Shown: positions 16,536-24,695 of the stretch, piece by piece
How the letters are laid out: each line of letters starts with the position of its first letter
Position numbering within the stretch: position 1 is the first letter of the stretch
Assembly (NCBI RefSeq): GCF_007109405.1
Contig: NZ_VJOY01000001.1
Span: 248,001-312,000 of the forward strand
Direction of reading: 5' to 3'
DNA length: 64,000 nt
Origin: Pseudomonas mangiferae
Lineage (GTDB): Bacteria > Pseudomonadota > Gammaproteobacteria > Pseudomonadales > Pseudomonadaceae
The notes under the pieces: model-generated
What the model was told of the DNA's origin: nothing
What the model saw: only the letters and a program-made list of their open reading frames with translations
Database searches by the model: none
Made by a program: the position numbers and the translations under genes

Positions 16536-19500
16536 ATGCACCTGCTGCGCACCCAGCCCGGCGGTTTCGTGCCGGACGACGGTATCGCCCACCTGGCCCA
16601 GACCCCGGCGGAGCTGGTGGTGCTGTGCAGCGGCGACTCGCACCTGTCGCTGCTGGCGGAGGCTGCCCGGGAGTTGCCGGACGACTACCCGAGCCTGCGC
16701 CTGGCGAACCCCACGCAGCTGCGCAACCACGCCTCCGTGGACCTCTACGTGGAGGAAGTGCTGCGTCACGCGCGGGTGATCCTGCTGTCGCTGCATGGCG
16801 GCATCGGTTACTGGCGCTACGGCGTGGAGCGGCTGCAGGCCCTGGGTTGGGACGGCACCACCCTGGTGATGGTGCCAGGGGACGACCGCCCCGATCCGGA
16901 GCTGAGTGCCCTGGGCAACGTGGACGCGGCGGACGCCGAGCGGGCTTGGCAGTACCTGCGCCAGGGCGGGCTGGCCAATGCCCGGCAGTTCTATCGGTTC
17001 GTCGGCCAGCGCTGGTTCGGCCGCGCGGAGGCCTGGGTAGAGCCCCAGGCGCTGCCGCGGGTAGCGCTGTATCACCCGCACCTGCCGGCGCCGGGCCTGG
17101 ACGACTGGCGCGCCGACTGGACGCCGCCGCGCCCGGTGGTGGCGCTGCTGTTCTATCGCACCCACCTGCAGGCGGCCAACACGGCCTTCATCGACGCCTT
17201 CATCGCGCGCCTCCAGGCCCAGGGGCTGGACCCCCTGCCCATCGCCGTGGCCAGCCTCAAGGAGGCCGCCTGCCTGGACGCGGTGGAGGCCCTGTTCGAC
17301 GCGGCGGACGTGGCGCTGGTGATCAATACCACGGGGTTCGCCCAGTCCAACCCGGAAGCGCCCAGCCGCCTGCCGTTCCGCCGCCCGGTGCCGGTGATGC
17401 AGGCGATCTGCGCCCTGGACAACCGCCAGGTCTGGGAAGACAGCAGCCGCGGCCTGGGACCGCGCGACCTGGCGATGCACGTGGCCCTGCCGGAGCTGGA
17501 CGGGCGCATCATTACCCGGCCGATCAGCTTCAAGGACCTGGCCTGGCGCAGCGAGCGCAGCCAGAGCGACGTGGTGTGCTACCGGGCCGACCCGGCGCGC
17601 ATGGACTTCGTGGCGGAGCTGGCGCGGCGCTGGTGCCGCCTGGCGCGCCTGGCCAACGCCGACAAGCGGGTCGCCCTGATCCTCGCCAACTACCCGACCC
17701 GGGACGGCCGCATCGGCAATGGCGTCGGCCTGGACACGCCGGCGGCGGCCCTGAACATCCTGCGCGCCCTGGCCGAGCGGGGGTACCCGGTGGCCGGGCT
17801 GCCGGAGGACGGCAGCGCGCTGATCCACGCGCTGCTGGGCGGGATCAGCAACGACCTGGACACCCTGGACCTGCGTCCGGCCCGCCAGAGCCTGGCCCTG
17901 GACGAATACCGGGCGCATTTCGACCGACTGCCCGAGGCCAATCGCCAGGCCATCCTGTCGCGCTGGGGCGAGCCGGAGGCCGATCCGATGTTCCGTCGGG
18001 GCCGGCTGATGGTGGCCGGGTTGCGGGTCGGCCTGACCTTCGTCGGCATCCAGCCGGCCCGCGGCTACCAGGTCGACCCCAGCGCCGTGTACCACGACCC
18101 GGCGCTGGTGCCGCCCCATGGCTACCTGGCGTTCTATTTCTGGCTGCGTCACGTGTTCGCCGTGGACGCGGTGATCCACGTGGGCAAGCACGGCAACCTG
18201 GAATGGCTGCCCGGCAAGGGCGTCGGGCTATCCGAGGCCTGCTGGCCGGATGCGGTGCTGGGACCGCTGCCCAATGTCTATCCGTTCATCGTCAACGACC
18301 CGGGGGAGGGCGCCCAGGCCAAGCGACGCACCCAGGCGGTGATCATCGACCACCTGATGCCGCCGCTGACCCGGGCGGAGAACTACGGTCCGCTGCGGGA
18401 CCTGGAGCGTTTGGCGGACGAGTACTACGACGCCTGCCTGCTGGACCCGCGCCGTGCGGAGCAATTGCGGGGCGAAATCCTGGCCTGCGTGCGCACCACC
18501 CAACTGGACCGGGAACTGGGATTGCAGGTGGGCGGCGACGACGAGGGCTGGTTGCCGCAGCTGGACGCCTACCTCTGCGACCTCAAGGAATCGCAGATCC
18601 GCGACGGGCTTCATGTGTTCGGCGAATCCCCCACCGGCACGCTGCGGGATGACACGCTGCTGGCGCTGGTGCGCATTCCCCGCGGCGATGGCCGTGGCGC
18701 CAACGCCAGCCTGCTGCGGGCCCTGGCGGACGACCTCGGCCTGGGCTTCGACCCCCTGGACGGGGACATGGCCGCCCCCTGGGCCGGCCCGCGACCGGAC
18801 GCGCTGCAGCGGGCGAGCGACGATCCCTGGCGCAGCACCGGGGATACCCGGGAGCGACTGGAGGCCCTGGCCCTGGCACTGATTCGCGGCATCGCTTCGC
18901 CTTGCGTCGACTGGCCGGCCAGCCGGGCTGTCCTGGAGCAGGTGCGCACCCGGGTCGCGCCCGCCCTGGATGCCTGCGGGCCCGCGGAAATGCAGGGGCT
19001 GCTGGACGCCCTGGACGGTCGCTTCGTCCCCGCCGGGCCCAGCGGCGCGCCGAGCCGCGGGCGGCTGGACGTGCTGCCCACCGGCCGCAACTTCTATTCG
19101 GTGGACGTGCGCAACCTGCCCACGCCCACCGCGTGGAGCATCGGCTGGCAGTCGGCGCGCCTGCTGCTGGAGCGGCACCTGCAGGAACACGGCGAGCCCT
19201 TGCGGTGCCTCGGCCTGTCGGTGTGGGGCACCGCCACCATGCGCAGCGGCGGTGATGACATCGCCCAGGCCATGGCCCTGATGGGCGTGCGGCCGGTGTG
19301 GCAGGCGGGCAGTCAGCGGGTAGAGGACTTCGAAATCCTGCCGCCAGGTGCCCTGGATCACCCGCGGGTGGACGTCACCCTGAGGGTATCGGGGTTCTTC
19401 CGCGATGCGTTCGCCAACCTCATCCGGCTGTTCGACGCCGCGGTGCAGGCGGTCGCCGAGCTGGACGAGCCGGACGACTTCAACCCCCTGGCCGCTCACG

Positions 19501-20273
19501 TGCGCGCCGAACGCGCGCGCCTGCATGACGAGGGCATTTCTGCCGATGACGCCCGGCGCCAGGCCGGCTGGCGGGTCTTCGGCTCAGCGCCGGGCGCCTA
19601 CGGGGCAGGCGTGCAGGGCGCCATCGAGGCGCGGACCTGGGAAACCCGGGCGGACCTGGCGGAGGTTTACCTGAACTGGGGCGGCTACGCCTATGGCAGC
19701 GAAGACGCCGGCAGCCCGGCCCGGGAGCACTTCGCCCAACGCCTGGGCGCGCTGCAGGCGGTGCTGCAGAACCAGGACAACCACGAGCACGACCTGCTGG
19801 ATTCCAACGATTACTACCAGTTCCAGGGCGGCATGCTGGCCGCGGCGGAAACCCTGGGCGGCGCCCCGGTGGCCAGCTACCACGGCGACCTCAGCCAGCC
19901 GGACCGGCCGCGGATGCGCACCCTCAAGGAAGAACTCGGCCGGGTGGTACGGGCCCGGGCGGCCAACCCGAAGTGGATCGCCGGCATGAAGCGCCATGGC
20001 TACAAGGGCGCCTTCGAGCTGTCGGCCACGGTGGACTACCTGTTCGCCTTCGACGCCACCAGCGGCCTGGTGGACGATCACCAGTACCGCCTGCTGGCCG
20101 ACGCCTACCTGCTGGACGAGGACACCCGTGCCTTCATCCAGCAGCACAACCCCGAGGCCTTGCGGGATATCGCCGAGCGCCTGGTGGAAGCCCATCAGCG
20201 CGGGCTCTGGGAAACGCCTGGCGACTACCAGGCGCTTCTGGAGAACTTGCTGCTGGACATCGAGGAGTGCTGA
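16536..20273 (+). CDS. cobN: Cobaltochelatase large subunit CobN
   Basis: A 1245-aa protein, the expected length for CobN/BchH-type large subunits. It binds hydrogenobyrinic acid a,c-diamide and inserts cobalt with ATPase partner subunits. Recognisable segments include VIHVGKHGNLEWLPGKGVGLS (near residue 548), SVWGTATMRSGGDDIAQAMALMG, APGAYGAGVQ, and the C-terminal KWIAGMKRHGYKGAFELSATVDYLFAFDATSGLVDDHQYR. Co-transcribed with cobW. Its stop is one base from the stop of the convergent DAHP synthase gene. No cobS or cobT is seen in the window; the chlI/chlD-like gene at 21888 probably supplies the other subunits. Confidence 0.96.
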   Translation: MHLLRTQPGGFVPDDGIAHLAQTPAELVVLCSGDSHLSLLAEAARELPDDYPSLRLANPTQLRNHASVDLYVEEVLRHARVILLSLHGGIGYWRYGVERLQALGWDGTTLVMVPGDDRPDPELSALGNVDAADAERAWQYLRQGGLANARQFYRFVGQRWFGRAEAWVEPQALPRVALYHPHLPAPGLDDWRADWTPPRPVVALLFYRTHLQAANTAFIDAFIARLQAQGLDPLPIAVASLKEAACLDAVEALFDAADVALVINTTGFAQSNPEAPSRLPFRRPVPVMQAICALDNRQVWEDSSRGLGPRDLAMHVALPELDGRIITRPISFKDLAWRSERSQSDVVCYRADPARMDFVAELARRWCRLARLANADKRVALILANYPTRDGRIGNGVGLDTPAAALNILRALAERGYPVAGLPEDGSALIHALLGGISNDLDTLDLRPARQSLALDEYRAHFDRLPEANRQAILSRWGEPEADPMFRRGRLMVAGLRVGLTFVGIQPARGYQVDPSAVYHDPALVPPHGYLAFYFWLRHVFAVDAVIHVGKHGNLEWLPGKGVGLSEACWPDAVLGPLPNVYPFIVNDPGEGAQAKRRTQAVIIDHLMPPLTRAENYGPLRDLERLADEYYDACLLDPRRAEQLRGEILACVRTTQLDRELGLQVGGDDEGWLPQLDAYLCDLKESQIRDGLHVFGESPTGTLRDDTLLALVRIPRGDGRGANASLLRALADDLGLGFDPLDGDMAAPWAGPRPDALQRASDDPWRSTGDTRERLEALALALIRGIASPCVDWPASRAVLEQVRTRVAPALDACGPAEMQGLLDALDGRFVPAGPSGAPSRGRLDVLPTGRNFYSVDVRNLPTPTAWSIGWQSARLLLERHLQEHGEPLRCLGLSVWGTATMRSGGDDIAQAMALMGVRPVWQAGSQRVEDFEILPPGALDHPRVDVTLRVSGFFRDAFANLIRLFDAAVQAVAELDEPDDFNPLAAHVRAERARLHDEGISADDARRQAGWRVFGSAPGAYGAGVQGAIEARTWETRADLAEVYLNWGGYAYGSEDAGSPAREHFAQRLGALQAVLQNQDNHEHDLLDSNDYYQFQGGMLAAAETLGGAPVASYHGDLSQPDRPRMRTLKEELGRVVRARAANPKWIAGMKRHGYKGAFELSATVDYLFAFDATSGLVDDHQYRLLADAYLLDEDTRAFIQQHNPEALRDIAERLVEAHQRGLWETPGDYQALLENLLLDIEEC

Positions 20274-20274
20274 C

Positions 20275-21369
20275 TCAGCGCCGCCGTCCACCCAAGCGCT
20301 GGAACGCCTCTTGCAGCAGCGTTTCGGTCGCCGTCCATCCCAGGCAACCGTCGGTGATCGACACGCCGTAGCGCAAGGGGGCGGAGAGCGGCTGGCAGCC
20401 TTCCAGCAGATGGCTTTCCAGCATGGCGCCGCGCAGCGAGCGATCCCCCGCCAGGCGTTGTTCCAACAGGCTGGCGAACACCGCTGGCTGCCGCAGCGGG
20501 TCCTTGCCGCTGTTGGCATGGCTGCAGTCGACCATGATCCGTGCCGGGATGCCCTGGCGCAGCAGGTCTTCGCGGGCGCTGCGCACGCTGCGGGCGTCGT
20601 AATTCGGCCCCGCGTGACCGCCCCGCAGCACCAGATGGGTATGGGGGTTGCCGGTGGTCTCGATACGCGCCGGACGACCCTGGGCGTCGAGACCGAAATG
20701 CCGGTGGGGACGGGCCGCCGAGCGCATGGCATCGCAGGCGATGGCGACGCCGCCATCGGTGCCGTTCTTGAAACCCACCGGCAGGTCCAGGCCGCTCACC
20801 AGTTCGCGGTGCACCTGGGATTCGCTGGTCCGCGCACCGATGGCGCCCCAGGCCAGCAGGTCGTCCAGGTAGCCGGCGGCCAGGGGCTGCAACAGTTCGC
20901 TGGCCACCGGCAGGCCGCGTTCGATCATCTGCAGCATCAGCCGCCGCGACAACGCCAGGCCCTCGGCCATGTCATCGCTGCCATCCAGGTGCGGGTCATA
21001 CAGCAAGCCTTTCCAGCCCACGGTAGTACGCGGCTTCTCCACGTAGGCACGCATCACCAGCAGCAGGCGGTCGGATACTCGGCCTGCCAGTTCGGCCAGA
21101 CGGTCGGCATAGTCGAGGGCGGACTGGGGGTCATGCAGGGAGCAGGGACCGACCACCACCAACAGGCGGTCGTCCTGGCCATCGAGAATGGCGCGGATGG
21201 CCTCGCGGTCACGATGGACCCGGGCAGCCAGGGCGGGGGGCAGGGGCAGGTGGCGGCGCAAGTCGGCCGGGGTGGGCAGCGGCAGTGCCTGGCGCTCGTC
21301 GGCGATACGCGGCGGGGCCGCGGTCGGAGCAGGAGAGACGGGGAGCAGCGAAACGACGGAAGCATTCAT
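20275..21369 (-). CDS. 3-deoxy-7-phosphoheptulonate (DAHP) synthase, class I AroF/G/H type
   Basis: A 364-aa enzyme catalysing the first step of the shikimate pathway from phosphoenolpyruvate and erythrose 4-phosphate. Family motifs are VVGPCSLHDPQSALDYA, MRAYVEKPRTTVGWKGL, AIGARTSESQVHRE, GFKNGTDGG and MVDCSHANSGKDP. ATG 21369 follows GAGGAA. The sequence does not show which amino acid inhibits it. The leader region carries two short frames rich in Phe, Tyr and Trp codons and an intrinsic terminator, so transcription attenuation by aromatic amino acid supply is likely. A DAHP synthase in this position beside cobN is also known in P. aeruginosa. Confidence 0.95.
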   Translation of the reverse strand: MNASVVSLLPVSPAPTAAPPRIADERQALPLPTPADLRRHLPLPPALAARVHRDREAIRAILDGQDDRLLVVVGPCSLHDPQSALDYADRLAELAGRVSDRLLLVMRAYVEKPRTTVGWKGLLYDPHLDGSDDMAEGLALSRRLMLQMIERGLPVASELLQPLAAGYLDDLLAWGAIGARTSESQVHRELVSGLDLPVGFKNGTDGGVAIACDAMRSAARPHRHFGLDAQGRPARIETTGNPHTHLVLRGGHAGPNYDARSVRSAREDLLRQGIPARIMVDCSHANSGKDPLRQPAVFASLLEQRLAGDRSLRGAMLESHLLEGCQPLSAPLRYGVSITDGCLGWTATETLLQEAFQRLGGRRR

Positions 21370-21408
21370 GGACAGGGTTCCTCGGCCAGCGCGCGCACGC
21401 GCCGGGCA

Positions 21409-21507
21409 CTAACTGGGTGTTCGATTCAAGGTCGGTCGAAGGGCGGTCACGTGGCTAAATCGCCAGTCAGCGAAGGCATACGAGGGGTAGGGGCGGTAAG
21501 CGGTCAT
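21409..21507 (-). CDS. Second aromatic-containing leader peptide (32 aa)
   Basis: ATG 21507, preceded by AGAGGAA, opens a 32-codon frame whose first half holds three Tyr, two Phe and one Trp (product begins [20 protein letters not shown]). It ends at TAG 21409-21411, 39 bases before the DAHP synthase start. It lies downstream of the attenuator terminator, so it would be translated only on read-through transcripts. It may couple translation to the synthase. The role is inferred from composition and position. Confidence 0.5.
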   Translation of the reverse strand: MTAYRPYPSYAFADWRFSHVTALRPTLNRTPS

Positions 21508-21530
21508 GGTGCAGTTCCTCTGGACGGTGC

Positions 21531-21572
21531 TGGAAAAAGAAAACCCCCGGTCGGGAGGCCGACCGGGGGTTT
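21531..21572 (-). terminator. Attenuator-type intrinsic terminator in the DAHP synthase leader
   Basis: On the minus strand, a 14-bp perfect stem (AAACCCCCGGTCGG paired with CCGACCGGGGGTTT, 4-base loop, 21541-21572) is followed by a T-rich run (TCTTTTT). It sits between the aromatic leader peptide and the synthase gene, the position expected of an attenuator. Confidence 0.88.
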
Positions 21573-21620
21573 CGAAAAACGTCTGGTGGCGACCCGTTTA
21601 CTGGGGCGCCTGGGAAAGAG

Positions 21621-21758
21621 TCAGGCGCGCCCGTGGCTAAACCAATAGCCGTAAAAGCGGTAGCCGAAACCTGCCTCACTCTGAGTCCGGGCGGCACACT
21701 GCGCGGCGCGGGGAGCACCAGGGCAGGCAGGACACAGGGTTTGGAAGGGATGCGGCAT
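21621..21758 (-). CDS. Aromatic amino acid leader peptide of the DAHP synthase gene (45 aa)
   Basis: ATG 21758 has a good ACGGAGA site 6-7 bases upstream and opens a 45-codon frame ending at TGA 21621-21623. Near its end the 12-residue segment [12 protein letters not shown] contains three Phe, three Tyr and one Trp. The stop codon lies within a possible pause hairpin (GCGCCTG with CAGGCGC), and a strong T-tailed terminator follows about 50 bases later. This is the classical arrangement of an amino-acid attenuator, here sensing aromatic tRNA charging. No leader has been assigned here from a database; the call rests on the sequence. Confidence 0.75.
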   Translation of the reverse strand: MPHPFQTLCPACPGAPRAAQCAARTQSEAGFGYRFYGYWFSHGRA

Positions 21759-21887
21759 GACGGGTCTCCGTGGTGGCGATCAACTTACTGCATCGTTCCC
21801 GGGCTTTCAATCACCGATGTGCATCGAAGACGTGCCGAGCCCGGCGGCCTTCGCTACCATCGGCGTCTCGCCTTCCCAGGAGCGCTC

Positions 21888-22901
21888 ATGTCGCCCACGC
21901 CACCTTTCCCCCTCGCCGCAGTGGTTGCTGCCGATGCGTTGAAGCAGGCGCTTTGCCTTGCGGCCATCGACCCGTCCATCGGCGGCGTGCTGATCGAGGG
22001 CCCCCGCGGGATGGCCAAGTCCACCCTGGCCCGGGGCGTAGCGGACCTGCTGGAAAGCGGCGCCTTCGTCGACCTGCCCCTGGGGGCCAGCGAAGAGCGC
22101 ATCGTCGGCACCCTCGACCTGGACGCTGCCTTGGGCGAGGGGCGCGTGCGCTTTTCCCCGGGCCTGCTGGCGAAAGCCCACGGTGGGGTGCTGTACGTCG
22201 ATGAAGTGAACCTGCTGCCGGATCATCTGGTGGACCTGTTGCTGGACGTGGCGGCCAGCGGTACGAACCAGGTCGAACGGGATGGCGTGTCCCATCGCCA
22301 TCCCGCACGCTTCGTGCTCATCGGCACCATGAACCCGGAGGAGGGTGACCTGCGGCCGCAGCTGCTGGATCGCTTCGGTTTCAAGGTGACCCTGTCCGGC
22401 TCACCGGAGCCGGCGGCACGGGCGGAAATCGTCCGCCGTCGCCTGGCGTTCGACGCCGATCCCCAGGCCTTCCTGGCCCGCTGGCACGCCGAGCAGGACG
22501 CCCTGGTGCAACGCTGCCTGGCCGCACGTCGGAAGCTGGCCTCCATTCCCCTGGACGACGCCAGCCTGTCCAGCATCGCCCAGCGCTGCTTCGATGCCGA
22601 GGTGGACGGCCTGCGGGCGGATCTGGTCTGGCTGCGCGGCGCCCGAGCGCATGCCGCATGGCGAGGCGCCCGCGCGATCGCTCCGGAAGACCTGGACGCG
22701 GTCGAACCGTTCGTCCTGGCTCATCGCCGACGCGCTTCGGCGGAGGCCAGCCCTCCGGCTCCCTCCGCACCGCCACCCCGGCCAGCCGATACGCCGCCCC
22801 AGGACACGGCGGCAGGCGAGGGGCAGTGGGGTGAACTACCGGCTCAGCCCGTGCCCATGGCGGGCAACCGCGCGCTGCCCACCTGGCTAAAAAAGACCTG
22901 A
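21888..22901 (+). CDS. chlD: Chelatase AAA+ subunit, ChlI-like (zero-frame product of chlD)
   Basis: The zero-frame product is 337 aa and belongs to the magnesium/cobalt chelatase AAA+ family. It has a Walker A-like loop GPRGMAKST (about residues 40-48), Walker [13 protein letters not shown] (about 101-112), and the sensor region [19 protein letters not shown]. Its C-terminal third is Pro/Ala-rich, as in the linker of medium subunits. ATG 21888 follows CAGGAG. Seven bases before the zero-frame stop lies a slippery heptamer with a downstream stem-loop, so the same gene probably also yields a longer ChlD-type product ending at 23557. With CobN close by, the substrate metal is inferred to be cobalt. 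Confidence 0.9.
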   Translation: MSPTPPFPLAAVVAADALKQALCLAAIDPSIGGVLIEGPRGMAKSTLARGVADLLESGAFVDLPLGASEERIVGTLDLDAALGEGRVRFSPGLLAKAHGGVLYVDEVNLLPDHLVDLLLDVAASGTNQVERDGVSHRHPARFVLIGTMNPEEGDLRPQLLDRFGFKVTLSGSPEPAARAEIVRRRLAFDADPQAFLARWHAEQDALVQRCLAARRKLASIPLDDASLSSIAQRCFDAEVDGLRADLVWLRGARAHAAWRGARAIAPEDLDAVEPFVLAHRRRASAEASPPAPSAPPPRPADTPPQDTAAGEGQWGELPAQPVPMAGNRALPTWLKKT

Positions 22902-22938
22902 GCATCCGTCCCGCACCGGCAGCGACCGGGGCGGATGC
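22889..22938 (+). promoter_or_regulatory. Programmed -1 ribosomal frameshift signal
   Basis: The heptamer A AAA AAG occupies 22889-22895 in the correct phase for the zero frame (codons CTA AAA AAG). After a 6-base spacer that includes the zero-frame TGA (22899-22901), a stem forms between GCATCCGTCCC (22902-22912) and GGGGCGGATGC (22928-22938): 11 pairs including one G-U, with a 15-base loop that could pair further. Slippage by -1 enters the open frame encoding the VWA domain. This matches the frameshifting reported for chlD genes of cobalamin producers. Confidence 0.85.
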
Positions 22939-23557
22939 ACGACCACGACCCGGTGCTGCCACAGGCGGCTCACAGGGCCCACGCACCGCAGGCCCTCACG
23001 CGGGGCGCATCGACTGGGTGGCCACCCTTGCCAGAGGCCGCCCCCGGCGCCGGGCCGACCTGATCCGGCCGGCTCGCCGTGCCGACGGGGGCGAGTGCTG
23101 GGTGGTGATCGTCGACGCATCCGCCAGCACCCGCCGGCAGGGCGCCCTGGGGCGGGCCAAGGCATTGCTGAGCGCGCTGTTCGAACAGGCATACCGCCAG
23201 CGGGTGCAGCTCGCCATCCTGCAGGCCGGAGGCCGTGAGGCCCGCTGGGCCTGGCTCGACCGCAAGGCCTCCGCTTCGTTGCGGGATTGGCTGGATGGAC
23301 TGGGGGCGGGCGGCGGCACGCCGTTGGACGATGCGCTGGACCAGGCCTTCCAGTGGCTGGACCGCCGCGAGCGGCAGAAACCGGCGGAGCGCCAACGCCT
23401 GCTGATCCTCACCGATGGCCGCTTGCGGGAACTGCCCGCCGTGGGGCCATCCCCCTGCCCGACGGTGCTGATCGATACCGAGAGCGGCCCGATCCGCCTC
23501 GGGCGTGGCCGCCTGCTGGCAGAGCGCCTGAGGGCGGATTACCGATCACTGGAATGA
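22895..23557 (+). CDS. chlD: ChlD von Willebrand A-domain part, expressed by -1 frameshift from 21888
   Basis: This frame carries the VWA domain of a medium chelatase subunit: [29 protein letters not shown] holds the MIDAS motif DASAST (DxSxS), followed by [13 protein letters not shown] and [12 protein letters not shown]. It is open without ATG from 22835 to the stop at 23557; the only late candidate start is GTG 23018, which lacks a convincing ribosome binding site. Entry from the chlI-like frame by -1 slippage at 22889-22895 gives a fusion of about 556 aa: AAA+ domain, Pro-rich linker, VWA domain. That is the normal ChlD architecture. In annotation pipelines this may appear as a separate gene starting at 23018. 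Confidence 0.85.
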   Translation, partial: DLSIRPAPAATGADARPRPGAATGGSQGPRTAGPHAGRIDWVATLARGRPRRRADLIRPARRADGGECWVVIVDASASTRRQGALGRAKALLSALFEQAYRQRVQLAILQAGGREARWAWLDRKASASLRDWLDGLGAGGGTPLDDALDQAFQWLDRRERQKPAERQRLLILTDGRLRELPAVGPSPCPTVLIDTESGPIRLGRGRLLAERLRADYRSLE

Positions 23558-23595
23558 CGCTGTTCACAGCGTGAGGTGAAATACCGTCATAGATA

Positions 23596-24268
23596 TTGGC
23601 GGGTGGCTTGAATGTGCCCCGGACTGCGCCTTATTTAAGTTTTCTTCAAACGGAAAATATCAGGGTAAGTATTCCCTGTCAGGATGAAAGAGGACTTTTT
23701 CGTTTACCGCAGGCGCCAGAAGAATCTGGATATTACACCTATGGAACTCCATTACATGGCGCAGGACAATTTGCTCATCCCCGCCTACTGAACGTTTTAC
23801 TGAAAATCGAGTTGCGGTGGGCCGAAATAGATGAAAGAAAGTTCGGCGCAGGCAATATAAGCCTAGGTTCTGTACGAAAAGTCGTCGAGCGAAGGTCAGG
23901 CAAGGCAAAAACAGGCGAAGAAGCGGAGTTTACGTGCTGTAAATGAGCAGTCTGAGCCTGTTTTTAACGCAGCATCACCGAGCGCAGGCACTTTTCGTAC
24001 AGAACCTAGCCAATGGCGCCAAATTCCTCTGCACCTCTCACATCGAAGCGGCTTGGAAATGGACATACGTCCACTTCGAAAGGATGGGCAACAGAGACCG
24101 GTTTCTTACCGGGAGGCGCAGTACGATCAAGAAGCCACGCGAAAGCTCATCGAGTTATTTTGGAGTGACGCCTCGGTCAAGCAGATTTTCTTCAACGACT
24201 CTGACATACCAAGAGTCAGAAGGCTGGCCGGTCACGACGATCATTTCCACGTTACAGTCATGCCGTGA
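23596..24268 (+). pseudogene. Broken penicillin-insensitive murein endopeptidase (M74/MepA-like)
   Basis: Three fragments together match a MepA-type metallo-endopeptidase. The first reads FRLPQAPEESGYYTYGTP, then GAGQFAHPRLL and DERKFGAGNISL up to 23866. A 139-bp MITE then interrupts it. Removing the MITE and one CTAG copy restores ISLANGAKF, but a one-base deletion near 24026 moves the rest (HLSHRSGLEMDIRPLRKDG, VKQIFFNDSDIP, LAGHDDHFHV) into another frame. The zinc motifs HxxHRSGLxxD and GHDDHFH survive in the DNA. There is no ATG at the start (TTG 23596 or GTG 23614 are candidates), so the true beginning is uncertain. No signal peptide. The intact gene downstream may be its former immunity partner. 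Confidence 0.8.
23867..24005. mobile_element. 139-bp MITE with IS5-family-like terminal inverted repeats
   Basis: The ends are perfect 16-bp inverted repeats: GTTCTGTACGAAAAGT at 23867-23882 and its complement at 23990-24005. The element is flanked by a direct 4-bp duplication CTAG (23863-23866 and 24006-24009), the target type used by IS5-group elements. An inner inverted pair (AAAAACAGGC / GCCTGTTTTT) is also present. No transposase frame fits in 139 bp, so it needs an active relative elsewhere. It disrupts the murein endopeptidase gene. Confidence 0.88.
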
Positions 24269-24275
24269 GGTCTCC

Positions 24276-24644
24276 ATGCTTCGCTACTTTTCATCTGCGC
24301 TGGTTTTTGCTCCTTTGTTCGTGTTCGCGGCAGACAGTGCATGGCATTACGAGAAGGAGCTGAGCGGTACGTATGGCTCCTACGGTGGAACACTGGGCGA
24401 TATGCACACGCCTGGCAACCACGATGAGAACATGGCATTCCAGGTGACGGGGGAAGCCGCGCAACGCATGTTCGACGCCATCGGACCCGATCTTCGACAA
24501 GAAGAAAGCTGTCTCGACGACCCAGCCGACCGCATGCGCTCAAGGCGAAATCTGGTCTGCGTGAAAAGTGCTAATGGTCAGCATGCCTGTTACTTCGGCC
24601 TGGGCTTGAAGACGGGCAAGACCCTGCCTGCTGTCATCTGCTAA
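24276..24644 (+). CDS. Exported protein, putative immunity partner of the broken endopeptidase
   Basis: A 122-aa protein with a signal peptide (MLRYFSSALVFAPLFVFAA, cleavage near Ala-Asp) followed by a mature domain starting DSAWHYEKELSGTYGSYGGTLGD. Four Cys residues in the C-terminal half (CLDD, LVCVK, HACYF and the final Cys) could form disulfides. A GAGGT site precedes ATG 24276, 8 bases after the pseudogene stop. The periplasmic location and the position after a cell-wall hydrolase suggest immunity. No characterised family was recognised. Confidence 0.75.
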   Translation: MLRYFSSALVFAPLFVFAADSAWHYEKELSGTYGSYGGTLGDMHTPGNHDENMAFQVTGEAAQRMFDAIGPDLRQEESCLDDPADRMRSRRNLVCVKSANGQHACYFGLGLKTGKTLPAVIC

Positions 24645-24654
24645 ACATCTCGGT

Positions 24655-24691
24655 GAGCGCTCCAAGACAGCGATTGCTGTTTGAAGCGCTC
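24655..24691. terminator. Hairpin between convergent effector-type modules
   Basis: Imperfect inverted repeat (GAGCGCTCCAAGACAGC with GCTGTTTGAAGCGCTC, loop GATT), located between two convergent genes. No strong T-run follows. Confidence 0.5.
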
Positions 24692-24695
24692 CAAC

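Noticed and set aside
15459-18191. 910-codon open frame on the minus strand antisense to cobW/cobN
   Set aside because: Its sequence is low-complexity His/Gln/Arg/Gly-rich, typical of antisense frames in GC-rich DNA, and CobW and CobN are certain on the other strand.
23018-23557. VWA-domain gene starting independently at GTG 23018
   Set aside because: No convincing ribosome binding site, and the frame is open and coding-like upstream to the slippery heptamer; the frameshift fusion explains it better.
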